Source: JADCCX01 sp031431475
GTDB taxonomy: Bacteria > Pseudomonadota > Alphaproteobacteria > Rhizobiales > Beijerinckiaceae
Assembly: GCA_031431475.1 (NCBI GenBank)
Contig: JANPDL010000024.1
Location: 1-64,000, forward strand
Direction of reading: 5' to 3'
DNA length: 64,000 bases
A program made the position numbers and the translations under genes. The notes beneath the pieces are model-generated. The model saw only the letters and a list, made by a program, of their open reading frames with translations, ran no database searches and was not told where the DNA came from. Below, in pieces: positions 51,382-60,278 of this stretch. Numbering within the stretch: position 1 is the first letter of the stretch; each line of letters begins with the position of its first letter.

Positions 51382-52689
51382 ATGGCGCGCATCGTGATGG
51401 TTGGATCGGGATATGTTGGCCTCGTGTCCGGGGCCTGTTTTGCCGATTTCGGTCATGATGTGATCTGTGTCGACAAGGATGCCTCGAAAATCGAGCAGCT
51501 GGAACAGGGGATCATGCCGATCTTCGAGCCAGGATTGGCGGAGCTGGTTTCCAAGAATGTTGCGGGTGGTCGCCTCGCCTTTTCCACGAATCTCGGTGTT
51601 TCCATCGCCGGTGCCGAAGCCATCTTCATCGCGGTTGGCACGCCTTCGCGGCGCGGTGATGGTCACGCGGATCTGAGCTATGTCCATGCAGCATCCCGTG
51701 AGATCGCTGAGGCCCTAACGGGTTATGCGGTCATCGTGACCAAATCCACGGTGCCTGTCGGCACGGGCGATGCGGTTGAGCGGATCATCCGCGAGACCCG
51801 GCCAGACGCTCAATTCTCGGTTGTTTCCAACCCGGAATTCCTGCGCGAAGGTGCAGCTATTACCGATTTCAAGCGTCCGGACCGTATCGTGATTGGGGCC
51901 GAGGACGAGCCAGCGCGCGAGGTGATGCGCGAGATCTACCGTCCGCTCTATCTCAATCAGGCACCCCTTTTGTTCACGGATCGCCGGACCTCGGAACTGA
52001 TCAAATATGCGGGCAACGCCTTCCTTGCCATGAAGATTACCTTCATCAACGAGATCGCCGATCTGTGTGAGGCCGTGGGAGCCGATGTGCAGCAGGTGGC
52101 GCGAGGCATCGGCCTTGATAACCGGATCGGTGCGAAGTTCCTGCATGCCGGGCCGGGCTATGGCGGCTCCTGCTTTCCGAAGGATACGCTCGCTCTGATC
52201 AAGACAGCGCAGGATTATGGCACGCCCGTCCGCATTGTGGAGACCGTCGCCAGCGTCAACGACCAGCGCAAGCGCGCCATGGCCCGCAAGGTCATTCAGG
52301 CCATGGGCGGTGAGGTGCGCGGCAAGCGGGTGGCCATTCTCGGCCTCACTTTCAAACCGAACACCGACGACATGCGGGATGCACCGTCTATCGCGGTGAT
52401 CCAGGGCTTGCAGGACCATGGAGCCAGCATCGCGGCCTATGACCCTGAGGGTATGGAGCAGGCAAAGCTGGTACTCACGGGCATCGACTACGTCAGCAAT
52501 CCATACGCCTGCATGGAGGGAGCCGACGCGCTGGTAATCGTCACCGAATGGGAGCAGTTCCGGGCGCTCGACATGCGCCGCATCAAGGAGTTGTTGCGCC
52601 AGCCGCTGATCATAGATCTGCGGAATGTCTATGCGCCTGATGAGGTGCGGCGGCATGGGTTGCAATATGTCAGTGTGGGGAGGCTGTAG
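51382..52689 (+). CDS. ugd: UDP-glucose 6-dehydrogenase
   Basis: Makes UDP-glucuronate from UDP-glucose with two NAD+, 435 aa from the ATG at 51382; the frame is open 11 codons further. The Rossmann start ARIVMVGSGYVGLVSGACFADFG, VGTPSRRGDGHADLSYV, STVPVGTGDAV, NPEFLREGAAITDFKRPDRIVIG and the catalytic Cys264 in GGSCFPKDT are present. It begins a run with rfbBDAC (six bases to rfbB), which argues that glucuronate and rhamnose belong to the same polymer. Confidence 0.95.
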   Translation: MARIVMVGSGYVGLVSGACFADFGHDVICVDKDASKIEQLEQGIMPIFEPGLAELVSKNVAGGRLAFSTNLGVSIAGAEAIFIAVGTPSRRGDGHADLSYVHAASREIAEALTGYAVIVTKSTVPVGTGDAVERIIRETRPDAQFSVVSNPEFLREGAAITDFKRPDRIVIGAEDEPAREVMREIYRPLYLNQAPLLFTDRRTSELIKYAGNAFLAMKITFINEIADLCEAVGADVQQVARGIGLDNRIGAKFLHAGPGYGGSCFPKDTLALIKTAQDYGTPVRIVETVASVNDQRKRAMARKVIQAMGGEVRGKRVAILGLTFKPNTDDMRDAPSIAVIQGLQDHGASIAAYDPEGMEQAKLVLTGIDYVSNPYACMEGADALVIVTEWEQFRALDMRRIKELLRQPLIIDLRNVYAPDEVRRHGLQYVSVGRL

Positions 52690-52695
52690 GACAGC

Positions 52696-53757
52696 ATGTC
52701 ACGCCGCGTCATCATCACCGGAGGAGCCGGGTTCATCGGATCAGCCCTGTGCCGCCGTCTGGTACGCGCGGGTGCCGAGGTGCTCAACCTCGATAAATTG
52801 ACCTATGCCGGCAATCTCGCCTCGCTCACCGAGATCGGTAACGCGCCGAACTACCGTTTTGCCGAAATCGACATCTGCGATGCCGCTGCCGTGACCCAGG
52901 CCTTCGAGAACTTCCAGCCCGATCACGTCATGCATCTCGCGGCGGAAAGCCATGTCGATCGCTCGATTGCTGGCGCGGGCGCTTTCATCCAGACCAATAT
53001 TATCGGCACTTTCGTGCTGCTGGATGCAGCGCGGCGATACTGGTTGGACCTGAAGGGCGACAAGCGCGATGGTTTCCGATTCCTGCATGTTTCGACCGAC
53101 GAGGTTTTTGGCTCTCTGAATGACACGGGCCTCTTCACCGAACAGACGGCCTATGATCCAAGCTCGCCCTATTCGGCCTCCAAGGCGGCGGCTGATCATC
53201 TCGTCGCAGCCTGGACGCGGACCTATGGATTTCCCGGCATCATCTCGAACTGCTCGAATAATTACGGGCCCTATCATTTTCCCGAAAAGCTCATCCCGCT
53301 GATGATCCTCAACGCGCTCCACGCCAAGCCATTGCCGGTCTATGGTGCAGGGGGCAATATCCGCGACTGGCTCTACGTCGATGATCATGCAGCAGCGCTG
53401 GATATCATCATCAACCGTGGCCGCATCGGCGAAAAATACAATGTGGGTGGCCGCAATGAGCGGACCAACATGGATGTCGTGAATACGATCTGCGCCATCC
53501 TTGATCGCATGCGACCCGCTGGTGGGCCGCATGCGCGATTGATCACCCATGTTGCGGATCGCCCCGGCCACGATCAGCGCTATGCCATAGATGCCAGCAA
53601 GCTGGAGTCGGAACTCGGCTGGCGCGCCAGCGAGACCTTCGATAGCGGCATCGAGAAAACCGTTGCTTGGTACCTGGCCAGCGAATGGTGGTGGCGGCCC
53701 TTGCGCGAGCAGGTCTATGCGGGCGAGCGTCTTGGGCTTCTGGAAGGAGCCGGTTGA
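52696..53757 (+). CDS. rfbB: dTDP-glucose 4,6-dehydratase
   Basis: Second step of dTDP-L-rhamnose synthesis, short-chain dehydrogenase fold, 353 aa. The NAD-binding ITGGAGFIGSALCR is at residues 7-20. MHLAAESHVDRSI, the catalytic STDEVFGSL (Thr-Asp-Glu) and YSASKAAADH (Tyr and Lys) follow, with NNYGPYHFPEKLIP as substrate-binding block. The rfbD ATG begins two bases after its TGA. Confidence 0.96.
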   Translation: MSRRVIITGGAGFIGSALCRRLVRAGAEVLNLDKLTYAGNLASLTEIGNAPNYRFAEIDICDAAAVTQAFENFQPDHVMHLAAESHVDRSIAGAGAFIQTNIIGTFVLLDAARRYWLDLKGDKRDGFRFLHVSTDEVFGSLNDTGLFTEQTAYDPSSPYSASKAAADHLVAAWTRTYGFPGIISNCSNNYGPYHFPEKLIPLMILNALHAKPLPVYGAGGNIRDWLYVDDHAAALDIIINRGRIGEKYNVGGRNERTNMDVVNTICAILDRMRPAGGPHARLITHVADRPGHDQRYAIDASKLESELGWRASETFDSGIEKTVAWYLASEWWWRPLREQVYAGERLGLLEGAG

Positions 53758-53758
53758 G

Positions 53759-54658
53759 ATGCGCATTGCGGTGACAGGCAGGGGCGGGCAGCTCGCATCA
53801 GCGATGCTGGAAAAGGCGGCGGCGATGCCCGACATCAGCCTCATGGCCTTCGTCCGCGCCGCTGTCGATCTGGGCCATCCAGACTCCGTCCTGCCCGCCA
53901 TCCGTGCGGTTAAACCGGATATCATCGTCAACGCGGCGGCCTATACAGCGGTGGATCAGGCAGAATCGGAACCGGATGTCGCCATGGCCGTGAATGGCGC
54001 GGGCGCAGGGGCAGTCGCAGCTGCGGCGCATATCCTGGGCATTCCTGTCGTGCAGATTTCGACGGATTATGTCTTCGACGGCACAAGCCCCCTGCCCTAC
54101 CACGAGGATGACAGCGTGAATCCGGTCAGCGCCTATGGCCGCAGCAAGCTTGAAGGCGAGCGTGCCGTCGCTGTTGCCAATCCGGATCATGTGATCCTGC
54201 GCACGGCCTGGGTCTATGCCGCGGAGGGCAAGAATTTCCTGCGCACCATGCTGCGCTTGGCCGAAACCAACGACACGATCCGTGTGGTTGCCGACCAGCA
54301 TGGTGCGCCGGGCTATGCGCCTGATCTTGCCGAAGCTGTGCTTGCGGTCTGCCGCAACCTCCTGTCCAATCCGCAGCGACTTGAGATGCGCGGCATCTTC
54401 CATATGGCTGGCGCGGGCGAGGCGACCTGGGCGGATTTCGCCGAAGCCATCTTCGCGGGCTCCGCTGCACGTGGCGGGCCTTCTGCCATCATCCGGCGGA
54501 TCACCACGACGGAGTATCCCACACTGGCGCAACGTCCTTCCAACTCACGGCTGGATTGCAGCAAGCTGCGGACCGTGCATGGTATCGCCCTGCCGGAGTG
54601 GCGGGAATCGCTAGGCCATTGCCTTGACCGGGTGTTCACGAAGGACAGTCTTGCATGA
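53759..54658 (+). CDS. rfbD: dTDP-4-dehydrorhamnose reductase
   Basis: Last step of dTDP-L-rhamnose synthesis, 299 aa from the ATG at 53759. RIAVTGRGGQLASAM is the dinucleotide-binding start. ISTDYVFDGTSPLPYHEDD and the catalytic YGRSKLEGERAV are typical, and LRTAWVYAAEGKNFLRTML follows. A longer open frame reaching back into rfbB is not coding. It overlaps rfbA by four bases. Confidence 0.95.
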   Translation: MRIAVTGRGGQLASAMLEKAAAMPDISLMAFVRAAVDLGHPDSVLPAIRAVKPDIIVNAAAYTAVDQAESEPDVAMAVNGAGAGAVAAAAHILGIPVVQISTDYVFDGTSPLPYHEDDSVNPVSAYGRSKLEGERAVAVANPDHVILRTAWVYAAEGKNFLRTMLRLAETNDTIRVVADQHGAPGYAPDLAEAVLAVCRNLLSNPQRLEMRGIFHMAGAGEATWADFAEAIFAGSAARGGPSAIIRRITTTEYPTLAQRPSNSRLDCSKLRTVHGIALPEWRESLGHCLDRVFTKDSLA

Positions 54659-55527
54659 AGGGCATCATTCTCGCGGGTGGCAGCGGCACGCGGCTGCATC
54701 CGATGACTCTCTCGATCTCGAAGCAACTCCTGCCGGTCTATGACAAGCCGATGATCTATTATCCGCTGTCCGTGCTGCTGATGGCAGGCATCCGCGAAAT
54801 CCTGATCATCTCGACGCCGCATGATCTGCCGATGTTCAAGCGATTGCTGGGCAGCGGCGCACAATGGGGCGTGAGCTTCCACTATGCCGAGCAGGCCTTA
54901 CCCAATGGTCTGGCTCAGGCCTTCGTCATTGGCGAGGAGTTCATCGGCGGCGACCGGGTGATGATGGTGCTGGGCGACAACATCTTTTATGGCGCGGGCC
55001 TGATCCAGTTGCTGAAGCAATCGACGGAGCGCAAGTCGGGCGCGACGGTGTTCGCCTATCATGTGCCTGACCCTGACAGATATGGCGTGGTTGAATTCGA
55101 CAGGGACTTCCGCGCGGTTTCTATAGAGGAGAAGCCGCTGAAACCCCGCTCGCGCTGGGCTGTCACGGGGCTCTATGCCTATGACAACGATGTCGTTGGC
55201 ATCGCGAAATCCATCCGGCCTTCGGCGCGTGGCGAATACGAGATCACGGATGTGAACGCGGCCTATCTCCAGCGGGGCGACCTGCATGTCGAGCGCATGG
55301 GGCGCGGTTTCGCCTGGCTCGATACGGGTACCCCGGATTCCCTCACCGATGCCGCGAATTTTGTGCGTACCATCGAGGCCCGGCAAGGCATGCGCATCTG
55401 CTGCCCAGAAGAAATCGCCTTCGAAAACGCCTTCATCGACAGAAAACAGCTTATCTTGCTGGCCGAAGCCCTGGGCAAGAGCAGCTACGGGCAATACCTG
55501 CGGCGCATCGCCGACGAAGCAGCCTAG
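54655..55527 (+). CDS. rfbA: Glucose-1-phosphate thymidylyltransferase
   Basis: First step of dTDP-L-rhamnose synthesis, 290 aa, the standard long (RmlA) length. KGIILAGGSGTRLHPMTLSISKQLLPVYDKPMIYYPL is the signature start, then VMMVLGDNIFYG (metal-binding Asp), VVEFDRD and GRGFAWLDTGTPDSL. It is coupled to rfbD by an ATGA overlap, and rfbC begins eight bases after its stop. Confidence 0.96.
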   Translation: MKGIILAGGSGTRLHPMTLSISKQLLPVYDKPMIYYPLSVLLMAGIREILIISTPHDLPMFKRLLGSGAQWGVSFHYAEQALPNGLAQAFVIGEEFIGGDRVMMVLGDNIFYGAGLIQLLKQSTERKSGATVFAYHVPDPDRYGVVEFDRDFRAVSIEEKPLKPRSRWAVTGLYAYDNDVVGIAKSIRPSARGEYEITDVNAAYLQRGDLHVERMGRGFAWLDTGTPDSLTDAANFVRTIEARQGMRICCPEEIAFENAFIDRKQLILLAEALGKSSYGQYLRRIADEAA

Positions 55528-55534
55528 GACGACA

Positions 55535-56080
55535 ATGCAGTTCACTCGCCTTGCCATTCCCGATCTGGTCCTGATCGAGCCGAAGCGTATCGGTGACGCG
55601 CGCGGATCGTTCGCCGAGATATTCCGGCAGGATCGTTTCACGGCCGAGATAGGTCCAGTCACGTTCGTGCAGGACAACCAGTCCCGTTCCGCCCTGAAGG
55701 GTACCATCCGTGGCCTGCATTTCCAGAGGGAGCCGCGTGCGCAGGGCAAGCTTGTGCGGGCGATCAGCGGTGCAGTGTTTGATGTCGCGGTTGATATCCG
55801 CGTGGGCTCGCAAAGCTTTGGGCAGTTCGTGGCGTTGGAGCTTTCGGCGGAGAATGGCCATCAACTCTGGGTCCCGCCGGGCTTTCTCCATGGCTTCTGC
55901 ACGCTGACGGATGACGTGGAACTGGCGTACAAGGTGACAGATTACTACAGCCCGGAGCACGATGCGGGCGTGCGCTGGGACGATCCCGACATCGGTGTTC
56001 CCTGGCCTGTGGATGCAGCGGTGGCTGTGCTTTCAGACAAGGACCGCAAGACACCCTTTCTACGCGCATTGATCCCATGA
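55535..56080 (+). CDS. rfbC: dTDP-4-dehydrorhamnose 3,5-epimerase
   Basis: Cupin-fold epimerase, third step of dTDP-L-rhamnose synthesis, 181 aa from the ATG at 55535; a longer upstream frame overlaps rfbA and is not coding. RGSFAEIFRQDRF, the catalytic-histidine block TIRGLHFQREPRAQGKLVR, FDVAVDIRVGSQSFGQF and LWVPPGFLHGFCTL are all present. It ends the ugd-rfbBDAC run. Confidence 0.95.
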   Translation: MQFTRLAIPDLVLIEPKRIGDARGSFAEIFRQDRFTAEIGPVTFVQDNQSRSALKGTIRGLHFQREPRAQGKLVRAISGAVFDVAVDIRVGSQSFGQFVALELSAENGHQLWVPPGFLHGFCTLTDDVELAYKVTDYYSPEHDAGVRWDDPDIGVPWPVDAAVAVLSDKDRKTPFLRALIP

Positions 56081-56177
56081 CGGTTACCGCTGCCGGAATT
56101 CGGTTAAATCATTGACTTTCACATACAATAGTCGCGGATAGCGGTCCTGTCAGGCAAAAAGAGAACTTGTCGTCATC

Positions 56178-57476
56178 ATGCAGTCGCTCGCTCGCTCCCT
56201 CGTGTCCCGCACAATTGCCGTCATAGGCCTTGGCTACGTGGGTTTGCCCGTGGCTGTTTCCTTCGCGCGCTCGGGTGCCAGGGTCATAGGCTTTGATATT
56301 GCCTCCGACCGCGTTGCTGAGCTGGTTTCCGGACTCGACAGAACCCGCGAGATCGATGCCGGGGATCTGAACAATTCTTGTCTGCATTTTACCGCCGATC
56401 CGCAGGCTTTGAAGGCAGCCGACTTCTTCATTGTGACGGTGCCCACACCGATCGATGCGGCGAAGCGGCCTGACCTGGGCATTGTCGTGGCAGCCTCGCG
56501 CACTGTCGGCGCTGCCTTGAAGAAAGGGGACATCGTGGTTTATGAATCGACGGTCTATCCCGGTGCAACCGAGGAGGTCTGCATCCCCGTTCTTGAACAA
56601 TGCTCGGGTCTGGTCGCAGGGCGTGATTTCTTTGTCGGATACAGCCCGGAACGCATCAATCCCGGTGATCGCTCGCACCGGTTCGAAACTGTGGTCAAGG
56701 TCGTCTCGGCACAAACCCCGGAGGCTCTGGAGATTGTCGCCGGGGTCTACGGCTCTGTTGTGACCGCAGGTCTCCACCGTGCCCCAAGCATTAAAGTGGC
56801 TGAGGCGGCGAAGGTGATCGAAAACACACAGCGCGACCTGAACATCGCCTTGATGAATGAACTCGCCCTGATCTTTCATCGGCTGGGGATTGATACAGGC
56901 GATGTACTTGCTGCTGCTGGATCGAAGTGGAACTTCTTGCGGTTTTCGCCAGGGCTTGTGGGTGGCCATTGCATCGGTGTTGATCCCTACTACCTGACAC
57001 ACCGCGCCGAACAGGCGGGCTACACACCCGAGGTCATCCTTGCCGGACGCCGTATCAATGATTCCATGGGGCCATGGATCGCACGCGAATGCGTCAAGCG
57101 GTTGATGTCGAACGGAGGTGGCAGCGTCGTTACGGTTCTGGGAATCACGTTCAAGGAAAATGTACCCGACATTCGCAACTCAAGGGTCGTGGATATCATA
57201 TCGGAGCTCCGCTCCTTCGGGCTGACCGTTCAGGCTGCCGATCCGTTGGCACACAGCCCGGAATGCGAGCACGAGTATGGGTTCCCTCTGGTGCCAGTGG
57301 AGAAGCTGAAGCCTGCGGATGCCGTGATTCTTGCGGTGCCCCACAAACCCTATCTCGATGGCGGCTGGCCCTTCATTACATCTTTGTTGAAGCCGGATGC
57401 CAAGCTTATCATTGACGTCAAGTCGTTGCTTGACCGGGTCTTGAAGCCTCATAATATCGATTTGTGGCGAACCTGA
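56178..57476 (+). CDS. UDP-N-acetylhexosamine-type nucleotide-sugar dehydrogenase (TviB/WecC group)
   Basis: NAD-dependent nucleotide-sugar 6-dehydrogenase, 432 aa. VIGLGYVGLPVAVSFARSGARVIGFDI is at residues 16-42. NTQRDLNIALMNELALIFHRLGIDT and SKWNFLRFSPGLVGGHC follow with catalytic Cys265, then DPYYLTHRAEQAGY. These blocks match TviB (Vi-antigen UDP-GlcNAc dehydrogenase) more than the UDP-glucose dehydrogenase Ugd upstream. It implies a hexosaminuronic acid in a surface glycan. A 97-base AT-richer gap separates it from rfbC, so it may have its own promoter. Confidence 0.9.
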   Translation: MQSLARSLVSRTIAVIGLGYVGLPVAVSFARSGARVIGFDIASDRVAELVSGLDRTREIDAGDLNNSCLHFTADPQALKAADFFIVTVPTPIDAAKRPDLGIVVAASRTVGAALKKGDIVVYESTVYPGATEEVCIPVLEQCSGLVAGRDFFVGYSPERINPGDRSHRFETVVKVVSAQTPEALEIVAGVYGSVVTAGLHRAPSIKVAEAAKVIENTQRDLNIALMNELALIFHRLGIDTGDVLAAAGSKWNFLRFSPGLVGGHCIGVDPYYLTHRAEQAGYTPEVILAGRRINDSMGPWIARECVKRLMSNGGGSVVTVLGITFKENVPDIRNSRVVDIISELRSFGLTVQAADPLAHSPECEHEYGFPLVPVEKLKPADAVILAVPHKPYLDGGWPFITSLLKPDAKLIIDVKSLLDRVLKPHNIDLWRT

Positions 57477-57631
57477 GCAATTCCGGCACGCCGTCTGACA
57501 GTCTTGTTAGGCTGTGCTGAGAACCGATCCGATGAGTGTGTTTTCAACGTGTCTCAAGTCTCCATCTCCCGCAAAATGAACAACACATCGTGGCGTTCTC
57601 CAAAACGCCCGTGCGGGCAACGTGAATTTCT

Positions 57632-57669
57632 GGCCAGCAAACCTTGGGCCGGCAAACCTTGGGCCAGCA
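57632..57669. repeat. 15-bp tandem repeat between convergent genes
   Basis: The unit GGGCCRGCAAACCTT occurs as a nearly complete copy (57632-57645), a full copy (57646-57660) and a partial copy (57661-57669). It lies directly after the livM stop codon, in the gap to the convergent TviB-like gene. An inverted repeat GGCGTT-CTCCAA-AACGCC (57592-57609) lies a little further and may serve as end of transcript. Confidence 0.7.
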
Positions 57670-57671
57670 TG

Positions 57672-58625
57672 TCACTTCGGCTTGTCTGGTCTTTGGATCG
57701 TCTCCCCGATCAGCCCGCGGGGCCGCCAGATCAGCATTGCCACGAGCATCACGCCGATCAGCACGATCTGCAGCGAGGCTCCGCGCGCCTGTTCGGCCTG
57801 CGGCAGCAGCGAGCGGATCAAGCCGCCGGAGAGGGTCCAGACGAGCCAGACCGCGAAGGCCCCGAGGATAGCACCCCGGTTGTTGCCCGCGCCTCCCACG
57901 ATCAGCATGGCCCAGATCTGGAAAGTCAGGATTGGTAAAAAGTCTTCGGGCGCGATGTACGCCACGAAATGCGCGTAGAGCGCCCCGCCAAGCCCCATCA
58001 GAGCCGAACCGATGACGAAGGCCTGAAGCCGGAAATGAAAAGCGCGTTTGCCCAGGGCTTCAGCCGCTGCCTCGTCCTCCCGGATGGCGCGCAGCACGCG
58101 GCCCCAGGGACTCTTCGTCAGAGTCTCAAGTGCCAGATAGGCCAGAAACAGCAGCGTCAGCACCATAGCCAGATAAGCCGCGTTCCATACGGCACCCGTG
58201 CCCAAAGTGGCCTGCAAAGGCCTCGGAATGAACTGCAATCCGAACGGACCGCCGGTGATGCCACGGGCGTTCAGGGCGACCAGTTGCAGCGTCACGGCAA
58301 TGCCGAAGGTGGTGATTGCCAGGTAATCATGCCTGAGCCGCAACGCCGCTATGCCCACGAGAAACGCGACAAGACTGGCCGCCAGTGCGCCCCCGATCCA
58401 GCCCACGAAGACAGGCAGTCCGAACCCGCCAAGGCTGTCGGGATAATCCGGCGCGGTCAGGATGGCCGATGTGTAGGCGCCGACAGCAACAAAGCCTGCA
58501 ACGCCCACGTTGAAGAGTCCGGTGAAACCCCATTGCAAGTTCAGACCCAGCACGATCACTGCGAAAATGGCGGCGAAGGTGAGGAAGAACACACCGTAGG
58601 AGGTGAAAGACAGCAGCATATCCAT
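57672..58625 (-). CDS. livM: Branched-chain amino acid-type ABC permease LivM
   Basis: Inner-membrane permease, 317 aa, about eight to nine helices. NLQWGFTGLFNVGVAGFVAVGAYTSAIL near residue 30 and the coupling loop LRAIREDEAAAEALGKRAFHFRLQAF near residue 180 are LivM-type. It is the last gene of livG-livF-livH-livM. The substrate need not be a branched-chain amino acid, since Liv systems also import aromatic acids and amides. Confidence 0.92.
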   Translation of the reverse strand: MDMLLSFTSYGVFFLTFAAIFAVIVLGLNLQWGFTGLFNVGVAGFVAVGAYTSAILTAPDYPDSLGGFGLPVFVGWIGGALAASLVAFLVGIAALRLRHDYLAITTFGIAVTLQLVALNARGITGGPFGLQFIPRPLQATLGTGAVWNAAYLAMVLTLLFLAYLALETLTKSPWGRVLRAIREDEAAAEALGKRAFHFRLQAFVIGSALMGLGGALYAHFVAYIAPEDFLPILTFQIWAMLIVGGAGNNRGAILGAFAVWLVWTLSGGLIRSLLPQAEQARGASLQIVLIGVMLVAMLIWRPRGLIGETIQRPDKPK

Positions 58626-58626
58626 G

Positions 58627-59550
58627 TCAGGGCCGCTCGCCGAAGATGCCGGTGGGGCGCAACAGAAGAATGCCGATCAGCAACAGAAACGCCGTCGCGG
58701 CGCGATACTCTGCACCGAAGAGTGGAACCGAAAGGCTCTCGCCGAGGCCAACGATCAGTCCGCCCAGAACCGCCCCATAGACGCTGCCGATGCCACCGAG
58801 GATCGCCGCCGCGAACAGCGGTAGCAGCAGGTCCAGCCCGAGGCCGGGCCTGACCTGCACAGTGAGCCCAGCGAAAGCGCCCGCCACAGCAGCGAGCATC
58901 GCTCCGATGATCCACGTCAGGCGAATCACGGCTTCTACATCGATACCGGTGACGCGGGCGAGATCGGGGTTTTCCGATGTTGCGCGCATGGCCTTCCCCA
59001 TAGTGGTGCGCGTCAGGAACAGATGCAGGCATAATACCGTGACCGCCGTCAGTCCGAGCACGAACAACTGGTCTGGCGTGATTCGGATACCACCCCAGAC
59101 ATCTCGCGGCAGGACGCGAATCGCGATCTGGATCTCGCGGCTGTAATATTCGGGAATGCCGCCGTAGGTGAACATGACAAGGTTACGCAAAGCCAGGGCC
59201 ACGCCGAAGCTGGCAATGACGAGCACGATGGCTGTACCCTTGCGCCGCAGTCTGGCGAAGACAAGCCGCTCCACCGCCAGTGCGATCAGTGCCGTTAGTA
59301 TCGCCGCGACCAATAGCCCGGCCAGCAACTGCCAGCCGAAGGAGAACGGCCCGATCGGTTGCATCACGCCGCCGCCCGAGACAGTCATGAACACGCCAAG
59401 GAAAGTCAGCGTCAGATACGCCCCCCAGGTCAGCAATTCGCCATGCGCAAAATTGGCGAAGCGCAGGAGCGAATAGGTCAGGGTAACGCCGATAGCGCCG
59501 AGTGCGATCACGGATCCCACGATCAGGCCGTCGGTAATGAGTTGCAGCAT
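58627..59550 (-). CDS. livH: Branched-chain amino acid-type ABC permease LivH
   Basis: Partner permease, 307 aa. GLIVGSVIALGAIGVTLTYSLLRFANFAHGELLTWGAY is the LivH start. MGKAMRATSENPDLARVTGIDVEAVIRLTW near residue 195 is the coupling loop, and FAAAILGGIGSVYGAVLGGLIVGLGES follows. Its first base overlaps the livF stop, and livM follows after one base, giving tight translational coupling. Confidence 0.92.
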   Translation of the reverse strand: MLQLITDGLIVGSVIALGAIGVTLTYSLLRFANFAHGELLTWGAYLTLTFLGVFMTVSGGGVMQPIGPFSFGWQLLAGLLVAAILTALIALAVERLVFARLRRKGTAIVLVIASFGVALALRNLVMFTYGGIPEYYSREIQIAIRVLPRDVWGGIRITPDQLFVLGLTAVTVLCLHLFLTRTTMGKAMRATSENPDLARVTGIDVEAVIRLTWIIGAMLAAVAGAFAGLTVQVRPGLGLDLLLPLFAAAILGGIGSVYGAVLGGLIVGLGESLSVPLFGAEYRAATAFLLLIGILLLRPTGIFGERP

Positions 59551-60278
59551 CAGGCGCTCACCTGTCTGGCATGGCCGAAATAGATGTCCGCCAGCACGAC
59601 CGGATCGCGCAGATCAGCTGCCGCGGCCTGCAGCCGCTCCCGGCCATCGACCAGCACGGCAACGCGATCGGCAATGGCAAGTGCCGCCTTCACGTTTTGC
59701 TCAACAAGCACGATGGTCACCCCGCTGTCGCGTACCTCCCTGAGGCGCGAGAACACGACTTCTACCAGTTTGGGCGACAGGCCAGCCGATGGTTCGTCGA
59801 GGATCAGAACACGGGGCCTGGACACCAGAGCGCGGGCGCAGGCCAGCATCTGGCGCTGTCCACCCGAGAGACGCCCCGCCTTCAAGCCACGCAAGCGGGC
59901 GAGATCAGGAAACAGGGCTTCCAGCTCCGGCAGCCGTCGCTTGCGGTCTACCTTCATGATGGCAGCGGCAAGATCAAGATTCTCGACCACGGTGAGGTTG
60001 GCAAAGATATTCTCGGTCTGCGGCACGAAGGCGAGACCCTGATGGACCATGCGATGGGCAGGCAGTTGCGTGATATCGGTCTCGCCGAGATATACGCTGC
60101 CGCCCGTCACAGGAACCAACCCGGCGATGGCTTTAACCAGCGTGGATTTGCCGGCACCGTTGGGCCCGAAGATGGCGAAGATTTCGCCCGTTGCAACGCT
60201 TATGGTCGCCCCTTTCACGATGGACAGGCCGGGTTCGTATCCCGCGACGATATCCTGACAGGTCAGCGCTGCTGTCAT
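59550..60278 (-). CDS. livF: Branched-chain amino acid-type ABC ATPase LivF
   Basis: ATP-binding subunit, 242 aa. Walker A is GPNGAGKST near residue 39, and LAFVPQTENIFANLTVVENL lies near 83. The signature LSGGQRQMLACARAL is near 136, Walker B VLILDEPSAGLSPKLVEVVF near 156, and VLVEQNV is the LivF switch region. It overlaps livG by four bases. Confidence 0.93.
   Translation of the reverse strand: MTAALTCQDIVAGYEPGLSIVKGATISVATGEIFAIFGPNGAGKSTLVKAIAGLVPVTGGSVYLGETDITQLPAHRMVHQGLAFVPQTENIFANLTVVENLDLAAAIMKVDRKRRLPELEALFPDLARLRGLKAGRLSGGQRQMLACARALVSRPRVLILDEPSAGLSPKLVEVVFSRLREVRDSGVTIVLVEQNVKAALAIADRVAVLVDGRERLQAAAADLRDPVVLADIYFGHARQVSA

Noticed and set aside
56104..56130. TTGACT ... TACAAT as a promoter before the TviB-like gene
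   Set aside because: The two boxes are separated by only six bases, too close for a sigma-70 promoter.
57504..57938. 144-codon frame after the TviB-like gene
   Set aside because: Consists of the 15-bp repeat and antisense livM; no start signal or family resemblance.
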